A program made the translations under genes and the position numbers. Positions 20,899 to 30,591 of a stretch of 39,923 nt of DNA are shown one piece after another (within the stretch, counting starts at the first letter, position 1; each line of letters opens with the position of its first letter). The notes under the pieces were generated by a model. That model ran no database searches and was not told the DNA's origin. It saw only the letters and a list, made by a program, of their open reading frames with translations. Source of the DNA: Zoogloea sp. (GTDB lineage: Bacteria; Pseudomonadota; Gammaproteobacteria; Burkholderiales; Rhodocyclaceae); the NCBI GenBank assembly GCA_016703645.1, contig JADJBR010000008.1:1-39923 (forward strand). The letters run 5' to 3'.

Positions 20899-23880
20899 TC
20901 AGGGTGACGACGCCCCGCCGCGGCGGGCGTCCGGCGACAGCCACCGGAGCAGGAGTGCGAAGAAGGGCTCTGCAGCCACGGGCTTTCCGATATGGTCGTC
21001 CATGCCGGCCTCGATGCACGCCAGCCGGTCCTGCTCGAAGGCATTGGCCGTCAGGGCCACGATGGGCGTGCGCGGCCTGCCCGGCAGCGCACGTATCGCC
21101 CGCGCCGCCTCGAAACCATTCATCCGTGGCATCTGCAGATCCATCAGAATAAGGTCGTAGACGTTCCGCTCTGCCAGCGCCACGGCCTGGGCGCCGTCCT
21201 CGGCCAGATCCACCTCCAGGCCGGCAATCCGCAGCAACTCACGGGACACCTCCTGATTGATCGGCTCGTCCTCCACCAGCAGGATTCGGGCACCCGTGCC
21301 TATCCTGCGCAACATGTCCTCGGCCACGTCACCCCCCTCCACGGACATGGCCGGGGAGTCCGCAACAAGCAGGTGCACCGTGAACCAGAAGAGGCTCCCG
21401 GCCCCCGGCACACTCTCGACGCCAATGGTCCCTCCCATCAGTTGCGTCAGGCGCTTGCTGATGGCAAGCCCGAGCCCCGTGCCGCCATACTTCCGCGTCG
21501 TCGAATTGTCGGATTGCTCGAAGGCCAGGAACAGACGTTTCCGGTCCTCCGCGGGAATCCCGATCCCGGTATCGCGCACCTCGAAGCGCAGCATCACGCT
21601 GCGCCCCTCTTCCTCGGGGGGCAGAACCCGCACCGTGACGCCTCCCTGGTGGGTGAACTTGACGGCATTGCTGACAAGGTTGAGCAGTATCTGGCCGAGG
21701 CGCACCGGATCCCCGACGAAGCCTTGCTCCGCCAGCGCCGGGGGAACGTCCACCGTCAGGCCGAGACCTTTGGCGGTGGCCGCCGGCGTCATCAAGCCCG
21801 TCAGGGTGTCAAGCACATCCCGCAGGGTGAAGTCCACGGACTCAAGGGTCAGGCGCTCGGCTTCGATCTTCGAGATGTCGAGGATGTCGTTGATCACCGC
21901 CAGCAGGTGATCGGATGCCTGCTTCACCTTCTGCAGCTGGTCAATCTGCTTCACATCCGTTGCCCGCCTCAGGGCCAGATCGGTCATCCCCATGATGCCA
22001 TTCAGGGGGGTGCGCAGTTCGTGGCTCATGTTGGCCAGGAAGGCGCTCTTGGCCCGGCTCGCGCTTTCGGCCACCTCCTTGGCGATGGAGAGGGCAGCCG
22101 TTCGCTCGACGACCAAGTCCTCCAGGTGCTGGCGGTGCAGGGCCAGCTCCGCATCAAGGTGCTTGCGTTCAGTGATATCCCGGGCCGAGCCCACGGTACC
22201 GATGACCTTCCCGTCCTCATTGACGAAGGGCGCCTTTCTCACATCCAGCACCACGGGTCTCCCGCGGATGCTCCCGCTCTCCTCGAAAATGCAGGGCTGA
22301 TCCTTCTCGAGGGTGGTGGCATCGGTCTCCTGACAAAGCTCGCCGAAGGTATGCCAGTGGGGATCATCCGGCTGGCGGGAGCGCTCCCGCAGGGCAAAGT
22401 AGGTATCGGTTCGGCCCACGGGCTCGGAGGTATCCACCGCACACAGCAAATGGCGGCACACGGCCTGATTGGCAAACAGGTAACGCCCTTCCAGATCCTT
22501 CGCCCAGATCAGATCGGGCACGTTGTCACACATCAGCCGCAACATCGCAGCCAGCTTGGCCGACCGCTCGGTCGAATCCGCCAGTTCCGCAGTACGTAGC
22601 GCAATGCGCTCCTCAAGGGCGCGCTCCGATGCCTCGAGGGTCTCCCGGGCCAGCCGCTCGGCCTTCAAGGCCTCGGTCTGAGCCTGCTCCTTGTCACGGC
22701 GCAGGACATGGATGCGACTGGCCAGGGCAAAGGAAAACAGGAGCATCTCCAGCGCCGATCCGATCTGCATGCCGTAAGAGGTGATCGGGTTGGTCGGCAG
22801 CCAGTTGAGGGTCCGCAGGGAAAGCATGGCCACCCCCAGGAGCAGGAGCGTCCAGGCCACCAGGAAGATGCGTGCCCCCGGCTGGCCGCGACGCAAGGCG
22901 AGGATGCCGGCGACCACCGCCACGCATGAGAAGGCCATCCCCACCAGTGCGGTGGCCACGCCCCCGGGCCGATACGCATGGACCACCGGAATCAGACCCG
23001 CAACAATGAAGCCGATCTGCAAAATGCGGATCAAGCGGTCAAGTCCCGGCGCGGTCTGCGCCGTCTGGAGGAACTGCCGGGTGAACACCGCACCAAAGAA
23101 ACCCGTCAGGCAAAACCCCAGGGGCAGCGCCACATTGCCCCAGGCCGGAAACTGCGGCCACAGGAACTGGTTACCCAGGCCAAGCATGGAGAGCTGGGCC
23201 ACGCCCATGGACACGACGCAGGCCACATAGACCAGGTAGACCCGCTCTCGCAGGGCGGAATACAGCAGCAGGTTGTACATGCCGAGGGCCAGCAGCATGC
23301 CGAAGTACAGGGCCAGAACCCCATACACCTTCTGGTCGTTCTCGTGCAGCGCCCGGGGTTCCCAAACGGTCAGCGGCAGGGTCAGGCTCCCTCCCGAACT
23401 CACCCGCAGATAGACCGTTTTCCCGCCCCCCGGCTCGACGGACAGCGGAAACACCAGGTTGCGATGCGGGAACGGGCGCGCACCGTGGGGCATCAGATCC
23501 CCCGCCCGTAGATGCGCGGCGACACCGCCCTCCACGGCGAAGAAATCGACCGAATCGAGGGACGGGTAGGCCAGCTCGATCAGCCAGCTCCGGGCTGTGT
23601 TGGCCTCCGCCGACACGTTTAGGCGTAGCCAGTAGGTGGAAGCCGAGTAACCGAAATTCAGGTCACTGCTGCCCTTCACCGGCGCAAAGCGGCGGGCCGT
23701 TTCCGGCTGTTGCACCTGATCCAGCGTCAGGCTGCCGGAAGGGTCTTCCAGCACCTCCAGGTAGGGCCGCAGGGACAGACAGCGGGTATCGGCGGTGAGA
23801 GCAACGGAGCTTGAGGCATTTACAAATCCGGAAAGGGCGGCCAGCGCCAGCAGCGCCATCAACAGTCGAACAACCCGCAT
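20899..23880 (-). CDS. 7TM-DISM hybrid sensor histidine kinase
   Basis: An inner-membrane signalling kinase of 993 residues from the ATG at 23880, which has an AAGGAATG ribosome site and starts directly with a signal peptide (MRVVRLLMALLALAALSG). A GTG at 23916 is a less likely start. In order: periplasmic 7TMR-DISM extracellular domain (about 30-175, sugar-binding-like), seven transmembrane helices (about 185-395), coiled coil, PAS domain with a PAC-type GTVGSARDITERKH end, HisKA with NMSHELRTPLNGIMG (His620), HATPase with NLVSNAVKFTHQGG and KYGGTGLGLAISKRL, and a receiver (ILLVEDEPINQEV, phospho-Asp914 in LILMDLQMPRMNG). No HPt or DNA-binding domain is attached, so the output partner must be elsewhere. 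No cognate regulator gene is adjacent. Confidence 0.95.
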   Translation of the reverse strand: MRVVRLLMALLALAALSGFVNASSSVALTADTRCLSLRPYLEVLEDPSGSLTLDQVQQPETARRFAPVKGSSDLNFGYSASTYWLRLNVSAEANTARSWLIELAYPSLDSVDFFAVEGGVAAHLRAGDLMPHGARPFPHRNLVFPLSVEPGGGKTVYLRVSSGGSLTLPLTVWEPRALHENDQKVYGVLALYFGMLLALGMYNLLLYSALRERVYLVYVACVVSMGVAQLSMLGLGNQFLWPQFPAWGNVALPLGFCLTGFFGAVFTRQFLQTAQTAPGLDRLIRILQIGFIVAGLIPVVHAYRPGGVATALVGMAFSCVAVVAGILALRRGQPGARIFLVAWTLLLLGVAMLSLRTLNWLPTNPITSYGMQIGSALEMLLFSFALASRIHVLRRDKEQAQTEALKAERLARETLEASERALEERIALRTAELADSTERSAKLAAMLRLMCDNVPDLIWAKDLEGRYLFANQAVCRHLLCAVDTSEPVGRTDTYFALRERSRQPDDPHWHTFGELCQETDATTLEKDQPCIFEESGSIRGRPVVLDVRKAPFVNEDGKVIGTVGSARDITERKHLDAELALHRQHLEDLVVERTAALSIAKEVAESASRAKSAFLANMSHELRTPLNGIMGMTDLALRRATDVKQIDQLQKVKQASDHLLAVINDILDISKIEAERLTLESVDFTLRDVLDTLTGLMTPAATAKGLGLTVDVPPALAEQGFVGDPVRLGQILLNLVSNAVKFTHQGGVTVRVLPPEEEGRSVMLRFEVRDTGIGIPAEDRKRLFLAFEQSDNSTTRKYGGTGLGLAISKRLTQLMGGTIGVESVPGAGSLFWFTVHLLVADSPAMSVEGGDVAEDMLRRIGTGARILLVEDEPINQEVSRELLRIAGLEVDLAEDGAQAVALAERNVYDLILMDLQMPRMNGFEAARAIRALPGRPRTPIVALTANAFEQDRLACIEAGMDDHIGKPVAAEPFFALLLRWLSPDARRGGASSP

Positions 23881-23985
23881 CCCATTCCTTTGCAAAAAAT
23901 CAGTCTTGGCGGGCACCCATGCGCGTCAGCACCACATGGTGCCACAAGCCCAATCCGGCCACACTCCCGCACCTGGCCCGCCGCG

Positions 23986-25242
23986 TCACGCCCGGTACCG
24001 CGCCAGCGCGAGCCCCGCCACGTCGATATCGGGCTCCCGGCCCGACAGCAGATCCGCCAGAACCCGCCCCGTACCGGCCGCCATCGTCCATCCCAGCGTG
24101 CCATGGCCGGTGGCCAGATACAAGTTAGTGTAGGGCGTTGCGCCGATGATGGGGGTGCCGTCGGGGGTCATGGGCCGCAGGCCGGTCCAGAAGCGGGCAC
24201 GCTCCAGGTCGCCCCCTGCACCGAAGAGATCCCGCACCACATGCGCCAGGGTACGCCGGCGTGCGGGACGCAGGGCCAGGCTGAATCCCGCCAGTTCGGC
24301 GGTGCCCCCCACCCGGATACGGTCCCCCAGGCGCGTCACCGCCACCTTGTGGGTTTCATCCATCACGGTGGATTCGGGCGCCCCCGCCGGATCGACGATG
24401 GGCAGGGTCAGGGAGTAACCCTTCACCGGGTAGATCGGGAGCTGCAAGCCCAGGGGCCTGAGGAGGGCGGGCGAATGGCTGCCCAGGGCAACCAGGTAGG
24501 CATCGCCGCTGACCCGCCCGGCCCCGGTCAGGACGCCACGCACCCGCCCCCCTTCGTGGAGCAGGCCCTGGATCGACTCGCCATGACGGAACTCGACCCC
24601 CAGGCCAGCGGCCAGGGCCGCCAGGCGGCAGGTGAACACGTAGCAGTCGCCGGTCTCATCACCGGGCAGCCACAAACCACCCGCCACCTTCTCGCGTACC
24701 CGGGCCAGTGCGGGCTCCCGGGCGACGCAGCCGTCCCGGTCGAGCAACGCATAGGGCACGCCGAATTGATCCAGCACGCCCATATCGGTGAAGGCGTCAT
24801 CCACCTGTCTGGCGGTACGGAATAGCTGCAGGGTGCCCCGCGTCCGCTCGTCATAGGTGATCCCCGTCTCGTCACGCAACGCGCGCAGGCAGTCCCGGCT
24901 GTACTCGGCGAGCGCCAGCATGCGCCCCTTGTTGCGCCCATAGGCCTCAGCATTGCAGTTTTCCAGAAGCTGCCCCACCCACAACCAAAGGGCCGGGTCG
25001 GGCCGAGGCCACAGCACCAGGGGGCGATGTCGCATCAACATCCATTTGAGCGCCTTGACCAGCAGGCCGGGCGACGCCCAGGGGGCCGAATAGCCGGGCG
25101 AAACTTCACCCGCATTGGCGAAACTCGTTTCCAGCGCCACCCCCTCACGGCGCTCCAGCACCACCACCTCATGCCCGGCGCGGGCCAGGAAGTAGGCACA
25201 GCTCACACCGATCACGCCACCACCGAGTACGATGACCTTCAT
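23986..25242 (-). CDS. dadA: D-amino acid dehydrogenase
   Basis: A membrane-associated FAD enzyme that oxidises D-amino acids such as D-alanine to 2-oxo acids and ammonia, feeding electrons to the respiratory chain. The start ATG at 25242 has AAGGGG upstream and gives 418 residues, near the usual 416-432. The N-terminal Rossmann motif is VIVLGGGVIGVSCAYFLARA followed by VVVLER. Other DadA marks are TSFANAGEVSPGYSAPWASP, PVKGYSLTLP, and the C-terminal FAD site TNLYLATGHGTLGWTMA. No alanine racemase (dadX) or Lrp-type regulator gene is adjacent. It is divergent from the methyltransferase gene across 115 bp. Confidence 0.94.
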   Translation of the reverse strand: MKVIVLGGGVIGVSCAYFLARAGHEVVVLERREGVALETSFANAGEVSPGYSAPWASPGLLVKALKWMLMRHRPLVLWPRPDPALWLWVGQLLENCNAEAYGRNKGRMLALAEYSRDCLRALRDETGITYDERTRGTLQLFRTARQVDDAFTDMGVLDQFGVPYALLDRDGCVAREPALARVREKVAGGLWLPGDETGDCYVFTCRLAALAAGLGVEFRHGESIQGLLHEGGRVRGVLTGAGRVSGDAYLVALGSHSPALLRPLGLQLPIYPVKGYSLTLPIVDPAGAPESTVMDETHKVAVTRLGDRIRVGGTAELAGFSLALRPARRRTLAHVVRDLFGAGGDLERARFWTGLRPMTPDGTPIIGATPYTNLYLATGHGTLGWTMAAGTGRVLADLLSGREPDIDVAGLALARYRA

Positions 25243-25357
25243 GATTTGCCACCCCTTGTAGGAAACACGCCACACCTTCCCTGCAAGCAAACCCGGGGCC
25301 AGCTGGAACGGTGCCGGCCCGCCCCCTCCCCCCACCACCCCTGGTACGCTCCCGGCC

Positions 25358-26530
25358 ATGCCCCTGCGCCAACGATTCCTTGAACTGCAGGCCGCCCTGA
25401 ACACCCACCAGGCACTCTGGCGCCCATCGCCGTTCTACATCCGCCACCCCGACTGGTTCGGGCAATGGCCGGAACTGGCCGACGCCGCCCTCCGGCTGGA
25501 CGAGGACACCCTCACCCGGCTTGGCGAAGACCCGGCGGCATTGCAGGCCTGGCTCGCACCGCGGCTACCCGTCGCCGCACATCTGGACGCCCTGTGTGCG
25601 CTTGCGCCCCTGCAAGTGCGCGCCCTGCCGCCCACCGGCCCCCATTTCGACTGGGAGATCCCCCTGCGCAAGCGCGAGCAGATCGACGCCTTTGCGGCCC
25701 ATGGCCCGGCCAACCCTGCCCCGCTGCTGGAGTGGTGCGCAGGCAAGGGCCACCTGGGGCGACGCCTGGCCCTCACCGACGGCCAGCCGGTGAGTTCCCT
25801 CGAAATCGACCCGACCCTGTGCGCCCATGTCCAGCGCCTCGCCACCCGGGCCGGCATTGCCCAGACCGTTCTGTGCGCCGACGCCCTCGAGACCGCAGCC
25901 CGCCAGCACGTGCGCGACCACAGCGTGCTGGCCCTGCACGCCTGCGGCGAACTGCATCGCACCCTGGTTCGCCACGCCGCCAGCGACGGCGCCCACAGCT
26001 ATCGCATCGCCCCCTGCTGCTATTACCGGGGTGCCGGGCACGGCTACGTTCCCCTCAATCGCGACGCCGACCTACCCCTGGATGGCAGCATCCTGCGCCT
26101 GGCCGTCACCGAAACCGTCACCGCCCCCCAGCGCATACGCCGGCGGCTGGCCCGGGACCAGGCGTGGAAGCTGGGCTTCACCGCGCTGCGCAATGCCGTC
26201 CAGGGCGAAGGAATACGGCCCTTCCGGCCGGTGCCGTCCACCTGGCTGTCGGGCAACTTCGAAGACTATTGCGCGCACCTGGCCACGCGCGAAGGCCTGC
26301 CCCTGCCCGGGCAGGTGGACTGGGCGCACTGGCAGGCCGTCGGCGAGCAGCGCCGCAGCGAAGTGCGCCGCCTGGAACTGGTCCGTCACGCCTTTCGCCG
26401 CGCCCTGGAAATGTGGCTGGTACTGGACCTCGCCCTGGGCCTCGAGGAAGCCGGCTTCACGGCCACGGTCGGCACCTTCTGCCCACGCACCCTGACCCCG
26501 CGCAACCTGATGGTGCTGGCCGAACGCTGA
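25358..26530 (+). CDS. METTL25-like SAM-dependent methyltransferase
   Basis: A 390-residue protein of the Methyltransf_32 type as far as I recognise it, the family that includes eukaryotic METTL25 and RRNAD1. FDWEIPLRKREQID is followed by the SAM motif LEWCAGKGHLGRRLA (about 128-142), an acidic strand end SLEIDP, and a core with ALHACGELHRTLVRHA and APCCYYRG, the last resembling the CCYH-type signature of this family. The C-terminal third is helical (EVRRLELVRHAFRRALEMW). The substrate is unknown; related proteins are thought to act on RNA or ribosomal protein. There is no ribosome site before the ATG, and TACGCT lies 9 bp upstream. It is divergent from dadA and 72 bp before the phospholipase D-type gene. 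Confidence 0.85.
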   Translation: MPLRQRFLELQAALNTHQALWRPSPFYIRHPDWFGQWPELADAALRLDEDTLTRLGEDPAALQAWLAPRLPVAAHLDALCALAPLQVRALPPTGPHFDWEIPLRKREQIDAFAAHGPANPAPLLEWCAGKGHLGRRLALTDGQPVSSLEIDPTLCAHVQRLATRAGIAQTVLCADALETAARQHVRDHSVLALHACGELHRTLVRHAASDGAHSYRIAPCCYYRGAGHGYVPLNRDADLPLDGSILRLAVTETVTAPQRIRRRLARDQAWKLGFTALRNAVQGEGIRPFRPVPSTWLSGNFEDYCAHLATREGLPLPGQVDWAHWQAVGEQRRSEVRRLELVRHAFRRALEMWLVLDLALGLEEAGFTATVGTFCPRTLTPRNLMVLAER

Positions 26531-26602
26531 GGCCCGGCCTGCCGCTTGCAGAAGCCCTGTCGGCATGGTGTGATTCAGGCAACGACCACGCCCCGGCCTG
26601 CC

Positions 26603-28150
26603 ATGTCCGCTTCCCGCGTCTGTGCCCTGCTTCTGGCGACGAGCCTGCTGTCCGGCTGCGCAACGCAGCCTTCATGGCCAAAGCCCCCCACCGGCCATGC
26701 GCAAGCCCCCCATCCGGAGAGCCCCTTCACCGAGATCGAAAACCGGATCGCCACCGACCATGGCACCGACCGATCTGGCTTCGATCTGCTCGAACGCAAC
26801 GACCGGGCCCTGCAGTGGCGCCTCACCCTGATCGACTCGGCCCGCCACAGTATCGACCTGCAGTACTACGTGTGGTTCGGCGACCAGGTGGGCAGGCTGA
26901 TCATGTACCGGGTGCTGGATGCCGCCGACCGGGGTGTCAAGGTGCGCATCCTCTTCGATGACCTGAACACCATGCTCCACGACATGACCCACGTGGAACT
27001 GCGCGACAGCCTGCTGGCCCGCATTGACCGCCATCCCAATATCTAGATCCGGGTCTTCAACGCCTGGCAGGAGCGCTCCCTCTTCGGCCGCATGTTCGGC
27101 GTGGCGACCGACTTCGAACGCCTGAACCGACGCATGCACAACAAGCAGATGATCGTCGACAACCGGGCGGCAATCATCGGCGGACGCAATCTCGGCGACG
27201 AGTACTTCGGCCTCAACCCGGCGTTCAACTTCCACGATCTGGACGTGCTCGGTGTCGGCCCGGTGGCCCGCCAGGCCAGCCAGGTATTCGACCGATACTG
27301 GAACAGCGACTGGGTACGCCGGATTCCCAAGGGGGAAGCCGGCGACCAACCCGGCCCCGACGACGAGCTGGGCGCCATGGCCCGGGCCGAACTGCTGCGC
27401 CACCCCAGCCTGCAAGCCCTCAATGCCGCCGGCACGGACTGGCGCATTCCCCTGGCCGGGCTCAGCGCGACGCTTTCGGCCGGCGCCAGCCAGGTCCACA
27501 CCGACTCCCCCTCCCGCGCCCCGGATGTCCGCAACCACACGCCGGAAGCCTTCCGGGCGCTGATGCGCTCCGCCCGTCGCGAAGTTTTGATCACCAACGC
27601 CTACATCATCCCCGACAGCCACTTCATGGACGACCTGCGCGAACTGGGCCAGCGCGGCGTAGGGGTGCGCATCCTGACCAACTCCCTGGCCTCCCACGAT
27701 GTACCGGCGGTGAACAGCCACTATCAAGCCTGGCGCGAGCCCATCCTGGCCACCGGCGCGCGCCTCCACGAGTTGCGCGCCGATGCCGCCGTACAGGGCG
27801 AGATTGTTGACCTGCCCCCCCTGCGCGCGGGGTTCGTGGGCCTGCACACCAAGGCCATGGTGATTGATCGGGAACGGGCCTTCATCGGCTCCATGAACCT
27901 TGATCCGCGCTCGGAGATCCTCAATTCGGAGATGGGCGTGATCATCGACAGCGCCCCCCTGGCGGAGAAGCTCGCCCGCCGCATGGAACGGGACATGGGC
28001 CCGGCCAATAGCTGGGAAGTGACCCGCGACACGGAAGGGCTGCTGCGCTGGCGCAGTGAGGCCGGCGAACTCACCCGCCAGCCGGCCCGCAGCCTGTGGC
28101 AACGGATCGAAAACCTGGTCTTCAGGTTCTTTCCCGCCAACCTGTACTGA
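26603..28150 (+). pseudogene. phospholipase D/cardiolipin synthase-type lipoprotein, interrupted by one amber codon
   Basis: The frame is open to 28150 except for a TAG at 27044-27046. Without it the protein has 515 residues. It starts with a lipoprotein signal (ALLLATSLLSGCATQ, lipid Cys19 or so). Two HKD motifs are intact: HNKQMIVDNRAAIIGGRN before the middle and HTKAMVIDRERAFIGSMN near the end, each with the N of the PLD catalytic core. This resembles E. coli ClsC (YmdC), which makes cardiolipin. The amber sits in RHPNI*IRVFN, where relatives have Glu (HPNIEVRLFN), so GAG or CAG to TAG is a one-base change. It could be a sequence error, a recent null mutation, or a suppressed codon. As read, only a 147-residue piece without a catalytic motif would be made. 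The metallophosphoesterase follows after 12 bp. Confidence 0.85.
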
Positions 28151-28162
28151 AGGGCTTCCTGC

Positions 28163-29992
28163 ATGAAGATCCCACGCCCCTTCGTCCAGGCCTGCCTGCT
28201 CGGCGCCCTCCTCCTTGCCGGCTGCACCGGTTTCGCCCCCCAGCCCGGCCCCGGAGCGGAGCCGGAGCCGGGTGCAGGCTATCGCCTCCTCACCACCCCC
28301 TTCATCGCCCTCGGCGACACCCAGGAGCATGTCTCCACCGGCTACCCGCTGCATGACAACGACAGCGCCGTGGATGCCTACGTGGAAGTGGCCCAGCGCC
28401 CGCCCGAGCAGACCCTGTTCGGGCGTCGCCTGATGGAATGGGCCCTGCACAGCCATCCCGACGCCCCCTTCATCCACCTCGGCGATGTCATGGACCTCTC
28501 CTGCCGCATCGAAGCCGGGCGCATGACGCGCATCTTCCGGGGTGCCCCCCGGCCCGGCGCGATCCTGCCCGGCAATCACGACGGACTGATGTTCGGCATC
28601 TATTCCTACAACCTCCTTGAAGCGGAGTTCGACCCCGACGCCCTGCGCTGGAACAAGGCCTGCCGGCGCGGAGCGGCCCCCGACGATGCCCGCCACAAGA
28701 CCGAGCACGAAGCCTTCACCAAGCGCGACTTCATTGCCCTCTATATCAGCGAGCACGCCCGGCAAACCGCCGACCATCCCGGGCTCAACCCGCCCCCCGC
28801 GGCGGGCACCCACGTGGCCAGCTGGCGCAACACCGACCCCCGGGCCTTTCTCACCGGCATCGAGGCCAAACTCCTGGATGGCATCGCCTATGCCGACTCC
28901 TACCTCGCCCAGCGCATCCGGCTGCCCCGCGCCCCCGAGGCCGACCGGGACGTGATCCTGATCGGCCTCGACACCAACCAGGCCGGTCCCCTGGTCAGCA
29001 CCTGGGACACCCTGATGGGTCGCAGCCCGGGAAGCACCGGGCACATCCACCCCGACCAGATCGCCGCCATCGCCCACTGGGTCGATGAAGCCGTCGCCCG
29101 GGGCGACATGGTCATCTTCGCCGGCCATCACAACTGGCGCGCCCTCGGCTTGCCGTCGCGCATCATGCTGCGCGCCCTGATGAACCGCCTCGACCACCCC
29201 CTGGTCTATCTGTCCGCCCACACCCACCGGGGCTTCTGGGCAGAGCACCGGACCCTGGCCCACCGGCCTCTCCTGGAGATGAACGTCAGCTCCCTGTCGG
29301 ACTGGCCCCTGGCCTACCGCCGCATCACTTTCGCCTATGACGACAAGGCCCGGCGCCTGCGGGTCAAGGCCGACCTCCTGCCCCGCGGCCCCCAGCCCAA
29401 TGCCTCCTACGCCGACCTTCTGTCCGCCTGGGAAGCACAGACCTGCAGCGCATCGGGCATTCCGCTGCGACACATCCTGGACGAGGACATGGCCCTCGTG
29501 CAACAACAGCGCAGTGCCCGCGGCACGCTCGTGGAATGGCTGGTGCAATACCTGGCACCGGTCTGCGAAGGCTGCGAACAATCCCTGTACATGCACGCCC
29601 AGGCCTACCAGGATGAACTGCTGCGCACCCTCGAGCAGGTCGGCAAGGATCTCGGACCGGACACCCACGCGCTGCGCACCCTGGCACTGCCTCCCTGGTG
29701 CCCCGGCACGGACTACGAGGCCTGCATCCACAGCCTGCTGGCAGAGCGTCGGGAAGGCCTCCAGGCCAACGTCGAACTGTTCCGGCGCAAGGCCAGCCTG
29801 GTGGCCCTGCTCAACGACCACCTGGACGAACTCGACAGCCACCGGGCCAAGGCCTACATGACCTGCCGGGCCGTGCAGGCCGCCAAGCTCGACTTCGACG
29901 CCACCGACGACGCCCACAATTTCGACCGGGGCGAAGCCAAACGCCGGGCCGAGCAGTTCTTCCGCATCGAAGCCAGTGTGGGCATGGACTGA
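28163..29992 (+). CDS. lipoprotein metallophosphoesterase
   Basis: A 609-residue exported protein. The lipobox LLGALLLAGC gives a lipid-anchored Cys at about 20, so it should sit in the envelope. The calcineurin-like metal site is spread over FIALGDTQEH, IHLGDVMDLS, LPGNHDGLMF, IFAGHHNW and YLSAHTHRGF, in the right order. Unlike classic members it has long insertions between motifs. The C-terminal 200 residues lie beyond the phosphoesterase core, are helical, and have scattered cysteines (VCEGCEQS, PWCPGTDYEACIHS, MTCRA) that could form disulfides. The substrate is not known. GAAGGG precedes the ATG, 12 bp after the phospholipase D-type gene; co-expression suggests a shared role with phosphate esters or phospholipids at the membrane. 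Confidence 0.88.
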   Translation: MKIPRPFVQACLLGALLLAGCTGFAPQPGPGAEPEPGAGYRLLTTPFIALGDTQEHVSTGYPLHDNDSAVDAYVEVAQRPPEQTLFGRRLMEWALHSHPDAPFIHLGDVMDLSCRIEAGRMTRIFRGAPRPGAILPGNHDGLMFGIYSYNLLEAEFDPDALRWNKACRRGAAPDDARHKTEHEAFTKRDFIALYISEHARQTADHPGLNPPPAAGTHVASWRNTDPRAFLTGIEAKLLDGIAYADSYLAQRIRLPRAPEADRDVILIGLDTNQAGPLVSTWDTLMGRSPGSTGHIHPDQIAAIAHWVDEAVARGDMVIFAGHHNWRALGLPSRIMLRALMNRLDHPLVYLSAHTHRGFWAEHRTLAHRPLLEMNVSSLSDWPLAYRRITFAYDDKARRLRVKADLLPRGPQPNASYADLLSAWEAQTCSASGIPLRHILDEDMALVQQQRSARGTLVEWLVQYLAPVCEGCEQSLYMHAQAYQDELLRTLEQVGKDLGPDTHALRTLALPPWCPGTDYEACIHSLLAERREGLQANVELFRRKASLVALLNDHLDELDSHRAKAYMTCRAVQAAKLDFDATDDAHNFDRGEAKRRAEQFFRIEASVGMD

Positions 29993-30021
29993 AACCCGCC
30001 CCAACGGAGAACAACACCCAA

Positions 30022-30575
30022 ATGAAAACCACCCTGCCCGCCGCCAGCGAGGTGCTCGCCTTCTGGTTCCACGAGACCGTGCCGCGCCAGTGGTGGCAGC
30101 GCGACGACAGCTTCGACCGGATGATCGCCGCCCGCTTCGGCGCCCTGCACGAAGCCGCCGCCCACTGCGAACTCCACCCCTGGCGGGCAACGCCAAGCGG
30201 ACGGCTGGCGGAGATCATCGTGCTCGACCAGTTCTCCCGCAATCTGCACCGCGACCAGCCCCGCGCCTTCGCCTGCGACGCTCAGGCCCTGGCCCTGGCC
30301 CAGGTGGCCGTGGCTGCCGGTGCCGACCAGCCCCTGCCGCCGGTGCAACGCGCCTTCCTGTACATGCCCTACATGCACAGCGAATCCCCCGCCATCCACC
30401 AAATTGCCGTGACCCTGTTCAGCCAGCCCGGCATGGAGGGCAACCTGGACTTCGAACTGCGCCACAAGGCCATCATCGACCGCTTCGGACGCTACCCCAC
30501 CGCAACGCCATCCTCGGCCGCCCGTCCACGGCCGAGGAAGTCGCCTTTCTGCAGACGCCGGGCTCGTCATTCTGA
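30022..30575 (+). pseudogene. DUF924 family protein, broken by a one-base deletion
   Basis: The reading starts at ATG 30022 (CGGAGA upstream) with EVLAFWFHETVPRQWW, and continues with EIIVLDQFSRNLHRD, AFLYMPYMHSES and GNLDFELRHKAIIDRFGRYP, all typical of DUF924, an alpha-helical TPR-like family of about 180-190 residues and unknown function. After FGRYP the frame is lost; the next frame carries the expected end, HRNAILGRPSTAEEVAFLQ and a stop at 30575. One C missing from the run 30495-30498 explains it. With that base restored the protein has 184 residues. A homopolymer loss is more likely a sequence error than a mutation. It is 29 bp after the metallophosphoesterase gene. Confidence 0.88.
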
Positions 30576-30591
30576 AGCCGGGGCACACCCC

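Noticed and set aside
20992-22599. 535-codon plus-strand open frame opposite the sensor kinase
   Set aside because: It is a shadow of the kinase gene; the kinase strand holds all catalytic motifs in frame.
26533-26602. 11-bp direct repeat CCCGGCCTGCC (26533-26543 and 26592-26602)
   Set aside because: It is short, GC-rich and without associated mobile-element genes, so it could easily occur by chance.
26672-30196. 1174-codon open frame on the minus strand
   Set aside because: It is antisense to the two lipoprotein genes, which have clear motifs, lipoboxes and ribosome sites. The antisense product has no recognisable domain.
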